27,511 bases of DNA from JALRBM01 sp964615445 (GTDB lineage Bacteria > Patescibacteriota > Saccharimonadia > Saccharimonadales > Saccharimonadaceae). The stretch is from positions 1-27,511 of the forward strand of contig CAZTOK010000017.1 of assembly GCA_964615445.1 (NCBI GenBank), given 5' to 3'. The notes beneath the pieces are model-generated. The model ran no database searches, was not told the DNA's origin, and worked only from the letters and a program-made list of their open reading frames with translations. A program made the position numbers and the translations under genes. This document shows, one piece after another, positions 7,673 through 15,587 of the stretch; position 1 is the stretch's first letter, and each line of letters starts with the position of its first letter.

Positions 7673-9169
7673 ATGAAGAAATCTGCATTACTTTACGTAA
7701 TCATTATTCTCACCTGGCTGGCACTACTTGCCGCAGCCGTAATACCATTTTGGACAGCAGTACACAATTCAGAGAATTATGGAGGACTCATTACGTCCCT
7801 CGTGGTGCTCAGTACCATATTTGTGGTGTATTTTTGGCTCAATGGGGTAAAGGACCTCATTTATACCATTTATTATTTCTTTCAAGGCAAAAAGTTCGAC
7901 CTTCCACCCGAAGGATATTGGCGGACATTGTACGGCGCTGATCCAACCAAAAAGGTGGTTGCCGTCTATTGCACCTACAACGATTTCAATAGCGGGAGTC
8001 TTGAAGCATGTATGCACCAGAACTATCCAAACGTGTCGTATGTCATTTTAGATGACTCCACTCAAGACGCATACATGAAAGAAGTAGACAACTTTGCTAC
8101 TAAACATAATTTAGAAGTAGTTCGGCGAACTGACCGGATTGGGTTTAAGGCAGGTAATCTCAACAATTACCTACAAAAAGCCAACTTCGACTACTTTGTT
8201 ATTCTCGATAGTGATGAAGTAATTCCAAATAATTTCGTGACACGCAGTTTAGATTATTTTGCCTACTACAAAAACGCAGGCATTGTGCAGGCAAACCATG
8301 TGGCAACGCGTAATCGTAATAAATTTATGAAACTATTTGCCATTGGTGTTGATTCGCATTGGCCTACGTACCAAACAGTCAAACACCATCACGGTTTTTT
8401 GTCGCTACTTGGTCATGGTGCCATGATAAGTCGAGCTTGTTATGAAACGGCGGGCGGTTTTCCACATCTTGTTGCAGAAGATCTATGTATGAGCATTGAA
8501 GCACGAAACAAAGGGTTTTATACCGCTTTTGCACCCGATATCATCTGCGAAGAAGAGTATCCTATTAGTTACTTGGCGTTTAAAAAGCGACATTCTAAGT
8601 GGACTCAAGGGAATATGGAGTTCATCAAAAAATACACGGGCCGTATTTTAAAATCAAACATGACATGGTTTGAAAAGCTCGACATTGTCCTATTTACGTA
8701 CAGTCTGCCACTTTCTGCCTTTTTCGCGCTATATATTATTATTAACGTAATTGCACTTCCTGCGCTTCATTACAACGTGACATATCCCGCATGGCTTCTT
8801 ATACCAACCGTTCTGTTCCTGTTTGCGCCGATGTTAAACGACATCATCTTTTATGGTCGCAAAATCCACCCTTTACGTTTGGCTTGGTACTTATTCCATA
8901 CTGTATTGCTCTACGGTTCAATGCTATTTACAAGCCTTCGTGCGTCAGTAAAATCGGCATTTGGGAAGTCAATCTTTCTTGTCACGCCAAAAGATCACAA
9001 TTACCTGTCAAAAGGTGAAGCATTATGGGCAAATAAAGGCGAGTTGCTTTTTGGTATTGCCGTGCTCGTTATTGCTTTCGTGTTTAATCATACTATTCTT
9101 TCAACGCTTATTATTGCTATTCCAGGACTATTTAGCGTTTACCTTGCACTCCTAGCCAATGGCGAATAG
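7673..9169 (+). CDS. Processive GT2 membrane glycosyltransferase (cellulose-synthase-like)
   Basis: A 498-residue integral membrane glycosyltransferase. Two N-terminal helices (about 7-29 and 38-58) precede a cytoplasmic GT-A domain with VAVYCTYND (96-104), ILDDST (125-130), LDSDE (178-182, metal-binding DxD) and VAED (267-270, catalytic Asp). The QxxRW-type motif reads RHSKW (306-310), with G313 after it. About four to five C-terminal helices follow (335-360 and 375-490). Relatives polymerise beta-glucans or other polysaccharides through the membrane, or glycosylate lipids; the product is not readable from sequence. AAAGGAG lies 5-6 nt before the ATG. The TAG stop abuts the stop of the convergent ABC permease gene with no spacer. 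Confidence 0.92.
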   Translation: MKKSALLYVIIILTWLALLAAAVIPFWTAVHNSENYGGLITSLVVLSTIFVVYFWLNGVKDLIYTIYYFFQGKKFDLPPEGYWRTLYGADPTKKVVAVYCTYNDFNSGSLEACMHQNYPNVSYVILDDSTQDAYMKEVDNFATKHNLEVVRRTDRIGFKAGNLNNYLQKANFDYFVILDSDEVIPNNFVTRSLDYFAYYKNAGIVQANHVATRNRNKFMKLFAIGVDSHWPTYQTVKHHHGFLSLLGHGAMISRACYETAGGFPHLVAEDLCMSIEARNKGFYTAFAPDIICEEEYPISYLAFKKRHSKWTQGNMEFIKKYTGRILKSNMTWFEKLDIVLFTYSLPLSAFFALYIIINVIALPALHYNVTYPAWLLIPTVLFLFAPMLNDIIFYGRKIHPLRLAWYLFHTVLLYGSMLFTSLRASVKSAFGKSIFLVTPKDHNYLSKGEALWANKGELLFGIAVLVIAFVFNHTILSTLIIAIPGLFSVYLALLANGE

Positions 9170-10507
9170 CTACTGGCCACTGCTGAGCGTTATAGAAGGA
9201 TCTTGTCTAGCCGCACGCCATGCCGGGTAAAGACCTGCCAAAATGGCGAAAAGCGTTGTTACTGCCACCGCTGCCACGAGCAGCCATGGTGGCAGTATTG
9301 CTATGTCGGTAAGCGTAAAGTTTTGCGCCCTTAAAAGATTGGTCATATACTCATTTACAAAGGATGAGGCTATCACACCCGCACCAACTCCAATAAGTCC
9401 ACCGACGCATCCAAGCATACCTGCTTCCATCAAGAATAGTTTTACAATAAAGCCTTTACGTGCACCATTTGCACGCCACACGCCAATGGTATGGCTTTGT
9501 TCAGAAACGGTCATTAGCATGGTGTTGACTACTCCCAATGCAGCGGCAATAATCGCCACAAGCGCAACTGATCCTAAGATACCCCACATAAGCGTCATGA
9601 ATTGTTGCAGGCGTTCAATCTGAGAGAGAGTAGAGATCTGCCCATAACCCTCCTTTGCAATACTCTCGCTTACTGTTTTTACATTAGCCATAGTATCAGC
9701 TCGAATTTGGATAGTTGTATAGCCTGCATTTGCAAGTTGATCAACCATTTTTTCACCAGTAGACGTTGCATATCTGGCTGTACGAATCTGATGCGCCCAG
9801 CCAAGCGGAATCAGCAGCTTGTTTTGGTCTGGGCCACTCGTCGTAATACCCACAATCATTGCCGAAATGGTCGTCGTACTATGATTAAACGTATCATTTT
9901 GGGTCACTGACGCGTTCGATGGGGGGATGTTAGCCCCAATACCCCGATAACCCTTTTGAGTAGTAATAGTGATCGTTTTACCAACGAGCGCGCTGGGGTT
10001 ATTACTATTTAATTCTTTGACGTACCCATATCCAAGCACAACTTTTCCAACGTCGTCATTTGACGCAAAAAAACTACCCGCCATTAAGTCAACGTGCGCA
10101 TCACTTGCCGTACCCTCGGCCTGTGCTACAAAAGCTTTCGAACTGCCGTCAACACTAAACTGGCTACATTCCCAAATATTTGCTCGTGGGGTAGCAAGTG
10201 CTACGTGCGGAATGCTTGCAAGCTTCGCTACTGCGGTGTCGTCAAGTTTTGTTGTCATGTTGTTAACTTCCTGAACCTCACCAAAAGGGCTCAGCGCACC
10301 GCTACTTTGATTTGGTGTCACAACAATAGAAGTGAGCGAGTCATCCGAGCCAAACTGACTTATGACTGCTTGTTCGCCACCCATGCTAATAGCCGTCAAA
10401 AGCACGAGTATTGTCGTACTAATAAGCAGGGCAATCACGGTGAGAAATGAGCGAACGAACTGGCGTTTGAGATCTTTTATAGCAATAGTCATACAGTCCA
10501 ACATCAT
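9170..10507 (-). CDS. ABC transporter permease, MacB/FtsX type
   Basis: A 445-residue permease of the MacB/LolCE type (type VII ABC). It has TM1 at about 20-40 (FLTVIALLISTTILVLLTAI), a large extracytoplasmic MacB-type domain (about 45-300) and three C-terminal helices (about 305-333, 357-383 and 404-425). It ends with the FtsX motif YPAWRAARQDPS. Such mechanotransmission proteins work with a partner ATPase to extrude peptides, lipoproteins or antimicrobials. The ATG at 10507 overlaps the TGA of the ATPase gene (ATGA). The second in-frame ATG (M6, TIAIKDLK) is a possible alternative start. No membrane-fusion (MacA) gene is nearby, which fits a cell envelope without TolC-like partners. Confidence 0.93.
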   Translation of the reverse strand: MMLDCMTIAIKDLKRQFVRSFLTVIALLISTTILVLLTAISMGGEQAVISQFGSDDSLTSIVVTPNQSSGALSPFGEVQEVNNMTTKLDDTAVAKLASIPHVALATPRANIWECSQFSVDGSSKAFVAQAEGTASDAHVDLMAGSFFASNDDVGKVVLGYGYVKELNSNNPSALVGKTITITTQKGYRGIGANIPPSNASVTQNDTFNHSTTTISAMIVGITTSGPDQNKLLIPLGWAHQIRTARYATSTGEKMVDQLANAGYTTIQIRADTMANVKTVSESIAKEGYGQISTLSQIERLQQFMTLMWGILGSVALVAIIAAALGVVNTMLMTVSEQSHTIGVWRANGARKGFIVKLFLMEAGMLGCVGGLIGVGAGVIASSFVNEYMTNLLRAQNFTLTDIAILPPWLLVAAVAVTTLFAILAGLYPAWRAARQDPSITLSSGQ

Positions 10508-11199
10508 GCATGCCTTTCTTTTACTATACGACCATCGTGAATATGAATAATACGATCGGCTCGTTTTACAAGCTGTTCATCGTGCGTTACCATCAACACT
10601 GTAATGCCGTGCTTTCGACTCAGTGTCTCAAGTAAATTCATAATCTCGTTGCCACGTACTGAGTCAAGACTTCCCGTGGGCTCATCGGCGATAATAATGC
10701 GTGGCTTATGCACAAGAGCTCTGGCAATCGCCACACGTTGACGTTCGCCGCCCGAAAGCCGATCGACGTGCTGAAAGGCACGTTTTCCAAGTCCTACAAG
10801 CTGTAAAAGCTTCAGTGCCCGGTCGCGTCGTTCCTTTCGTGGAACACGGGCAAGAAGCAAGGGCATAGTCACGTTTTCCATCGCCGAATAGTAAGGGATC
10901 AATCCAAAATTTTGAAAAATAAAACCAACATCGTGATTGCGGTAACGCGACAACTGTTTATCGCTCCGCTTATTTAACATATGTGAATCAACCAGCACAT
11001 TACCTTTAGATGGCGTCGTAAGTCCACCAATTATATGCGTTAAGGTACTTTTTCCAGACCCGCTTGGCCCAATAATAGCCAAAAGTTCACCCTTATATAT
11101 ACTAAGTGAAACATCACTAAGAGCAGTAATCACTTCGTGCCCACGCTTGTATGTTTTTGATATATTTCGTACTTCAATCAAAGGATTTGTTACGACCAT
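10504..11199 (-). CDS. ABC transporter ATP-binding protein, MacB/LolD type
   Basis: A 231-residue ABC ATPase with every catalytic element: Walker A GPSGSGKST (44-52), Q-loop Q96, signature LSGGERQR (148-155), Walker B IIIADEP (168-174) and H-loop H206. The length and the EPTGSLDS stretch are typical of the LolD/MacB/FtsE group. It powers the downstream overlapping permease gene. TATACT (11212-11207) ends 7 nt before the ATG and there is no Shine-Dalgarno, so the transcript is probably leaderless. A -35 box is not convincing. Confidence 0.96.
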   Translation of the reverse strand: MVVTNPLIEVRNISKTYKRGHEVITALSDVSLSIYKGELLAIIGPSGSGKSTLTHIIGGLTTPSKGNVLVDSHMLNKRSDKQLSRYRNHDVGFIFQNFGLIPYYSAMENVTMPLLLARVPRKERRDRALKLLQLVGLGKRAFQHVDRLSGGERQRVAIARALVHKPRIIIADEPTGSLDSVRGNEIMNLLETLSRKHGITVLMVTHDEQLVKRADRIIHIHDGRIVKERHA

Positions 11200-11238
11200 A
11201 CTATCTAGTATACCTGAAATAATTCATGTATGGTCTGG

Positions 11239-11267
11239 TTGCAATTGCGTATGTATCAGAATATTAT
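11239..11267 (+). promoter_or_regulatory. Promoter of the 11313 orphan gene
   Basis: TTGCAA (11239-11244), a 17-bp spacer and TATTAT (11262-11267). The predicted leader is about 39 nt, ending in AAGGGAG 5 nt before the GTG start. A TATACT at 11273-11278 is an alternative -10. Confidence 0.5.
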
Positions 11268-11312
11268 ATATTTATACTGTTTATTGTCAGCCGATCATAA
11301 AAGGGAGATACC

Positions 11313-11735
11313 GTGCCTTTTCAGATTACGACACACGCAGTTTTCGTGCATTACGTACCCGTAAATGGCGAGGACGCTATTCTGAAGGTTACGGATGCCA
11401 ACGGCAGATTCTACTTTCTCGAGTCACAATCCGAAGGCAACGATGAAGCCTACTATAGATTCCCCTCCGACCTCATTCCTATGCATTTACTCAATGAAAT
11501 GTATGAAAATGCTGCGCGAGGAGGACGCCCGCTATTCAACGTTCAGGAAGCACGTGAGATCGTTCAGAACTCGTTTATGATCCTTCCAATCAGAGTAACC
11601 TTCCATTTTACCCAACTCGTTCTTTCAAGCAATAGTAGCTCGTGGACAAGCGCGCCTGTTATCTCTGTCGAAGAAGTTACCCGCATGGAAGCGATAGAGA
11701 TGTGGTTTAATGATCGTGGGTCTTCGCTTGGCTAG
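11313..11735 (+). CDS. Orphan hypothetical protein, paralogue of the next gene
   Basis: A 140-residue soluble protein starting with GTG (MPFQITTHAVFV), preceded by a strong AAGGGAG. I do not recognise the family. The sequence suggests beta-strands in the first third (VFVHYVPV, AILKVTD, RFYFLES), a helix near 57-70 and a beta-hairpin near 90-107. Its C-terminal third resembles the neighbouring 142-residue protein: T-Q-LVLSSNSS-W...VISVEEVTRMEA against T-E-LVLTYNTS-W...ITHVEPVTVERA. Both begin MPF after a GTG start. It has its own promoter and a 15-bp hairpin terminator, so it is a stand-alone transcription unit. Function unknown. Confidence 0.8.
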   Translation: MPFQITTHAVFVHYVPVNGEDAILKVTDANGRFYFLESQSEGNDEAYYRFPSDLIPMHLLNEMYENAARGGRPLFNVQEAREIVQNSFMILPIRVTFHFTQLVLSSNSSSWTSAPVISVEEVTRMEAIEMWFNDRGSSLG

Positions 11736-11749
11736 GCAGTGACTTTTAT

Positions 11750-11793
11750 GGATAGTTCCGCGACTCGGTCGTCGCGGAACTATCCTATTTTTC
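11750..11793 (+). terminator. Intrinsic terminator after the 11313 gene
   Basis: A perfect 15-bp stem (11750-11764 with 11771-11785), 6-nt loop, then TATTTTTCT. Confidence 0.88.
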
Positions 11794-11864
11794 TATAAAC
11801 TTATTTAAAATTACCCTACCGAGATACAATACTCATACTCAGGTGCCCGAGGAGTGTTTTAAAG

Positions 11865-11893
11865 TTGTAGGAAAAATCATTTCATTGTAAAAT
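11865..11893 (+). promoter_or_regulatory. Promoter of the 11937 orphan gene
   Basis: TTGTAG (11865-11870), a 17-bp spacer and TAAAAT (11888-11893). The predicted leader is about 37 nt and contains AGGGAGG just before the GTG start. Confidence 0.5.
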
Positions 11894-11936
11894 ATTATTG
11901 TCATTCGTACATATGTCAACGAACTAGGGAGGCATT

Positions 11937-12365
11937 GTGCCTTTTCATGTTAAGCCCGTCAGTGTTGCCTTTGGCTTCAACTGCTCGACAGGCCCTGACG
12001 AGCTGCTTATGATAGTGACAAACCAGCCACACTTCTTCAAGCCGATTTTTCACGGAAATGAGGGAGTGTTTACCTTGGAGCTGTATCGCCAGCTTCTCCA
12101 TGTTGAGACATACATAGCAATTCGGGATATAGCACCTCACTTTAGGTCACCATTCGATAGCTCGCTTTCAGATGACGAATTTATCGAAATGCTCATCATC
12201 AAAAGTGTCGTTAACCTTGACAGCCGCAACTGTATTGTTCAGCTGAACAGTACGGAGCTTGTCCTGACATACAATACGTCGGTAGTGTGGAATGGTGGTG
12301 TTATCACCCATGTAGAACCAGTGACTGTCGAACGAGCGCGATATCTGCGTGCGTTTGCAAGCTAA
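11937..12365 (+). CDS. Orphan hypothetical protein, tandem paralogue of the 11313 gene
   Basis: A 142-residue soluble protein with a GTG start and AGGGAGG in front. It begins MPFHVKPVSVAFGF and shows the same C-terminal pattern as the 140-residue protein (TELVLTYNTSVVW, then VEPVTVERA). It also shares its architecture: MPF start, N-terminal strands, central helices (about 47-60 and 79-90). The N-terminal halves have diverged strongly, so the duplication is old or the genes evolve fast. It has a separate promoter and its own downstream hairpin. I cannot assign a function. Confidence 0.8.
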   Translation: MPFHVKPVSVAFGFNCSTGPDELLMIVTNQPHFFKPIFHGNEGVFTLELYRQLLHVETYIAIRDIAPHFRSPFDSSLSDDEFIEMLIIKSVVNLDSRNCIVQLNSTELVLTYNTSVVWNGGVITHVEPVTVERARYLRAFAS

Positions 12366-12433
12366 CTCCACGCATCTAGCAATCAGAGAAGAAGTACTCT
12401 TCGCAGCTAGATGCGTGGAGTACTTCTTTTTTT
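12366..12433. terminator. Complex terminator between convergent genes, with alternative pairings
   Basis: A perfect 15-bp stem (12366-12380 with 12406-12420) encloses a 25-nt loop. Ten bases of the loop (12389-12398) are also complementary to 12419-12428, just before the T7 tract. The two pairings overlap by 2 bp and could form alternately or nearly as a pseudoknot. It ends the 11937 gene on the plus strand and follows the gadB stop (12440) on the minus strand. Confidence 0.75.
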
Positions 12434-12439
12434 ATATAT

Positions 12440-13831
12440 TTATGTATGCGAAAACGATTCATTCTGATGACCGTTAGCGTGCGGCGGATGTGCGTGCAGC
12501 CACGCAACTTGCTGCTTCATTGTATCGAGTAATAAGTCCGCCATATCGCGACTAAAATTTTCTTTTACAACCACACGCATAATAGTCAGGTTTTCCAGAT
12601 TTTTAGGCAATGTATACGCCGGCACTTGCCATCCAGCTTGGCGTAAGCGATCGGAAAGATCATGTAGTGTATAATCTGTCGTGCTTTCTTTTAGTGTAAA
12701 GGCAAATACTGGAATATCATCACCATTGGTAATGAGCTCGAAATCACCAAGTTCTGCGATATGATTCGAAAGATACAGTGCAACGTCCCGACAGTGCTCT
12801 TGAATGCGCCGGTAGCCATGCCATCCTAGTCGCAAAAAATTATAATACTGCGCGATTACGCCATTACCTGGCTTTGAAAAGTTGAGTGCAAAAGTAGGCA
12901 TCTTCCCGCCAAGATAATTCACATTAAAGATGAGCTCTTTTGGAAGATCATGCGGGTGGCGCCAAATTACCCAGCCCACACCCGGATATACCATGCCATA
13001 TTTGTGACCAGAGGTATTGATAGATTTTACGCGAAGAAGCCGAAAATCCCATACTAAATCGGGTTGCAAAAACGGCGCAACAAACCCACCACTCGCCGCG
13101 TCAACATGAATAGGGATATCGAGTCCGGAAGATTCCTGTAAACGATCAAGTGCATCAGATAACTCTTTTATTGGCTCGTAGCTGCCATCAAATGTACTCC
13201 CCATGATTCCTACTACACCAATGGTGTTCTCATCGCACATTGTAGCCGCCAGCTCGGGGTCAAGATGGTACCGACCTTTTTCTACTGGTACAAAACGAGG
13301 CTCTACCTCCCAGTAACGACAGAATTTATCCCAGCAAACCTGCGCATTCGAACCTAGAACAATATTAGGACTATCTACTGATTTTCCAGCACTTTTTCTC
13401 GTTGCTTTCCAACGCCATTTCAGCGCCATACCAGCGAGCATACATGCTTCGCTTGAACCGATAGTTGAGGTTCCAAGTGCGTTACCATCTTTCGGTGCCT
13501 TCCATAAGCTAGCAAGAATATTCACGCAACGTCGCTCAATCTCGGCCGTTTGCGGATATTCGTCTTTATCGATAAGGTTTTTCTCAAACGTTTCCGTCAT
13601 TAGCCGCGTTGCTTGGGGTTCCATCCACGTCGTCACAAATGTTGCTAGGTTCATGTGTGCACTTCCGTCCAAATGGAGCTCATCTTTTATCACCTGGTAT
13701 GCGACATCTGGTGCAATTTCCACTTCAGGCAATTCAAATTTTGGAATGGGCATAGTAAAAAAGCGAGACGCATACGTAGGCGTTAGACTGTCATCAGCCT
13801 GCGGATCATTTGCTGCAACTTGCTTATGCAT
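12440..13831 (-). CDS. gadB: Glutamate decarboxylase
   Basis: A 463-residue PLP-dependent enzyme converting L-glutamate and a proton to GABA and CO2, a cytoplasmic acid-resistance reaction. Motifs: GTSTIGSSEA (120-129), QVCWDKFCRYW (164-174), HVDAASGGF (242-250) with PLP-ring Asp244, and SINTSGHKYG (270-279) with Schiff-base Lys277. The length matches E. coli GadB (466). The protein ends SFSHT, like the SFKHT tail of E. coli GadB whose penultimate His blocks the active site at neutral pH, so pH gating may be conserved. No glutamate/GABA antiporter (gadC) lies in the window. TACGAT ends 6 nt before the ATG and no Shine-Dalgarno is present, so it is probably leaderless and monocistronic. Confidence 0.97.
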   Translation of the reverse strand: MHKQVAANDPQADDSLTPTYASRFFTMPIPKFELPEVEIAPDVAYQVIKDELHLDGSAHMNLATFVTTWMEPQATRLMTETFEKNLIDKDEYPQTAEIERRCVNILASLWKAPKDGNALGTSTIGSSEACMLAGMALKWRWKATRKSAGKSVDSPNIVLGSNAQVCWDKFCRYWEVEPRFVPVEKGRYHLDPELAATMCDENTIGVVGIMGSTFDGSYEPIKELSDALDRLQESSGLDIPIHVDAASGGFVAPFLQPDLVWDFRLLRVKSINTSGHKYGMVYPGVGWVIWRHPHDLPKELIFNVNYLGGKMPTFALNFSKPGNGVIAQYYNFLRLGWHGYRRIQEHCRDVALYLSNHIAELGDFELITNGDDIPVFAFTLKESTTDYTLHDLSDRLRQAGWQVPAYTLPKNLENLTIMRVVVKENFSRDMADLLLDTMKQQVAWLHAHPPHANGHQNESFSHT

Positions 13832-13889
13832 ATCTTTATCGTATCAAAAAAGATAATGATATGGAAAATACTGATTTACATTTTGTATG

Positions 13890-14561
13890 CTATTCAATAC
13901 TTGCAGCTTTACGCCGATTAATCACAATATCTTGCTCACTTGAATCAAAGCTCTTAAGCAGATGAACGATACAGCTCGCTACATATCTACTATCAATATA
14001 TTTCTTTCCTGGTTTTGGTCTCGCCATACCAGAAGGTTGCATTGCTCTAGGTGCCACAATATGCACTGGCGCATCCTCGTAATCAGACAGCTCATCACGA
14101 AAACTAAGTGCCAAGGCCTGTCTTGCTGCCTGTGAAGCGGCGTACAGTGGCTGACGGGCAAGTGGCTTGAATACCGCCGTCGACGTAACAACTATTGTAG
14201 AAGCACCTTTCTTTTTAATCGACGCCATCAATAGGCCTTGCAAGTGAGCAAGCCCAATCACATTTGTATTCATAACGACTTGCGATTCGTTTTCACTAAG
14301 GCGATCGAACGTTTCTAGATTAAGTATTCCGGCACAATGAATAATACCTTTAATTGGCATATTCATGGCTAGAATTTGACTTACTGCCTGTTCGGTACTT
14401 TGCCAGTCAGACTGATCCATCTTTATCCATTTGAAAAAATCATGATCAATAGACGGATTTCTTCTACTTACTCCCACGACGCTTATATGTAGCTCTGAGC
14501 TAAGAAGCTCCTTAACAACTTCACGCCCTAGTCCACTGCTTGCTCCCGTGACAATATACAT
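13890..14561 (-). CDS. Short-chain dehydrogenase/reductase-like protein
   Basis: A 223-residue Rossmann protein. The cofactor motif TGASSGLG (residues 5-12) is intact, and CAG in the IIHCAG strand and the NTNV element are present. The catalytic Ser (TSTA, S127) and Tyr (Y140) can be seen, but the YxxxK motif reads YAASQ: the catalytic Lys is Gln144. The enzyme may be weakened, altered or a binding protein. Substrate unknown. Start: the ATG at 14561 gives the usual SDR beginning MYIVTGASS. The frame extends to a GTG at 14570 that has GGAG 6 nt upstream, so that start is almost as likely. TATACT lies at 14576-14571, implying a leader of 0-3 nt if the ATG is used. It does not overlap gadB, which starts 58 bp downstream. 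Confidence 0.88.
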   Translation of the reverse strand: MYIVTGASSGLGREVVKELLSSELHISVVGVSRRNPSIDHDFFKWIKMDQSDWQSTEQAVSQILAMNMPIKGIIHCAGILNLETFDRLSENESQVVMNTNVIGLAHLQGLLMASIKKKGASTIVVTSTAVFKPLARQPLYAASQAARQALALSFRDELSDYEDAPVHIVAPRAMQPSGMARPKPGKKYIDSRYVASCIVHLLKSFDSSEQDIVINRRKAASIE

Positions 14562-14612
14562 ACTACTCACAGTATACTCCTAGTAAAAAGAAAATTGCTT
14601 ATTAATAAAATA

Positions 14613-14647
14613 GGGCTGATAGCGAAACATACTTCCGCTATCAGCCC
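14613..14647 (-). terminator. Terminator after the 15411 orphan gene
   Basis: A perfect 12-bp stem (14613-14624 with 14636-14647), 11-nt loop. On the minus strand it is followed by CTATTTTATT. It sits 5 nt beyond the stop at 14653. Confidence 0.78.
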
Positions 14648-14652
14648 GAAAC

Positions 14653-15411
14653 TCAGCGAGCTCGCGTGTTGAAACCCTTACCAAACACATACCGCACATC
14701 ATGAGCCGGCCCCGTATATCTCCGAGGACTAGGCTTATCATGCCCCACTTGCCAGTATGTTACAGGTCCAGAGTGACCCGTCCAGTCTTCATGACCAGTA
14801 ACCTCCATTCGATCGCCTATCCAGAGGACTGGATTGTAGGATTGATTGAACTCTGCGCTGACACACCTGATAGTAAGATGGTCGTCATCTCGACTGCGCC
14901 AATATGCAGCCCCGTCAACCAAACTCTCGCTCGGCGTAAGCACAAAAGATGGCCCAGTCCATCCCTCCAGAATAAATACTGGCGTTGCGATCGAGAAGCC
15001 AGTACATTCAGGCTGCACCTCTCTATCAAAAAATTGGAAATAGGTAAGGGCAACGGGAATACCTTCATGTTCGTACGCATATACTTCGGCTGTCCTATCA
15101 CAAGGCGCAGCTTGGCCAAGGAGACTCGCGAGCCCATGTTCACTCACACTACGGCGTTCAATGCCTTCATAAACACCGCCAGGACTCACTAGCCACTGAT
15201 TAATGACAATATCATCCGAAGCAAGATTTCTCAACGTCTCAATATAGACTCTAAAGACTTCATCTTGGCTACACTGCATAACAATGCACATATCACCATT
15301 TAGCATATAAGCCGTCATAGGGCACTCACCCTCATGATAGACTCGCCAGCCGTAGTTAGCCTCTCTGGCCGTTCGAAACAACTCTTTACAGACATTGTAG
15401 AAAGCGTACAC
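14653..15411 (-). CDS. Orphan hypothetical protein
   Basis: A 252-residue soluble protein that I do not recognise. It starts with GTG, preceded by AAAGGG 6 nt upstream and by TATAAT at 15447-15442 (leader about 24 nt). No signal peptide or membrane segment. Composition is unusual: rich in Trp (WRVYHEG, INQWLVS, EGWTGPSF, YWRSRDDD, VLWIGD, EDWTGHSG, TYWQVG), Cys (about six) and Gly. Predicted strands dominate the second half. The bases are more GC-rich than in neighbouring enzymes by eye. It is monocistronic with its own hairpin, the same architecture as the orphan genes at 11313, 11937, 17838, 18598 and 24291. Confidence 0.78.
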   Translation of the reverse strand: MYAFYNVCKELFRTAREANYGWRVYHEGECPMTAYMLNGDMCIVMQCSQDEVFRVYIETLRNLASDDIVINQWLVSPGGVYEGIERRSVSEHGLASLLGQAAPCDRTAEVYAYEHEGIPVALTYFQFFDREVQPECTGFSIATPVFILEGWTGPSFVLTPSESLVDGAAYWRSRDDDHLTIRCVSAEFNQSYNPVLWIGDRMEVTGHEDWTGHSGPVTYWQVGHDKPSPRRYTGPAHDVRYVFGKGFNTRAR

Positions 15412-15441
15412 GACTAGCCCTTTCTCTAGGAAGGAACAACT

Positions 15442-15447
15442 ATTATA
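15442..15447 (-). promoter_or_regulatory. -10 box of the 15411 orphan gene
   Basis: Consensus TATAAT on the minus strand. No good -35 at normal spacing; TTGCTC lies 20 bp upstream. Confidence 0.45.
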
Positions 15448-15478
15448 CTACCATGTTATTTTAGATGAGCAAGCAGTC

Positions 15479-15506
15479 TTTACAGATCTTACGATAGGTG
15501 TATAAT
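15479..15506 (+). promoter_or_regulatory. Strong promoter of the leader RNA / 15621 gene
   Basis: TTTACA (15479-15484), a 16-bp spacer and consensus TATAAT (15501-15506). The predicted transcription start is near 15513. Confidence 0.7.
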
Positions 15507-15512
15507 TCTGAT

Positions 15513-15587
15513 TGAAAAAGAGATATCAACGCTCCCGCACCGACCGATGTGCCCGAACGCTATCCCAAATAAGATAGGCGTTTTTTA
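15513..15587 (+). ncRNA. Candidate attenuator leader or small RNA upstream of the 15621 gene
   Basis: From the predicted start near 15513 to the T6 tract (15581-15586) the transcript would be about 75 nt. It contains a small GCAC/GTGC hairpin (15537-15540 with 15549-15552). It then has a terminator hairpin (15556-15564 with 15573-15582, one bulged base) directly followed by six Ts. The terminator lies between a strong promoter and the Shine-Dalgarno of the 15621 gene, so it either attenuates that gene or releases a short RNA. It matches no RNA family that I recognise. Confidence 0.45.
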
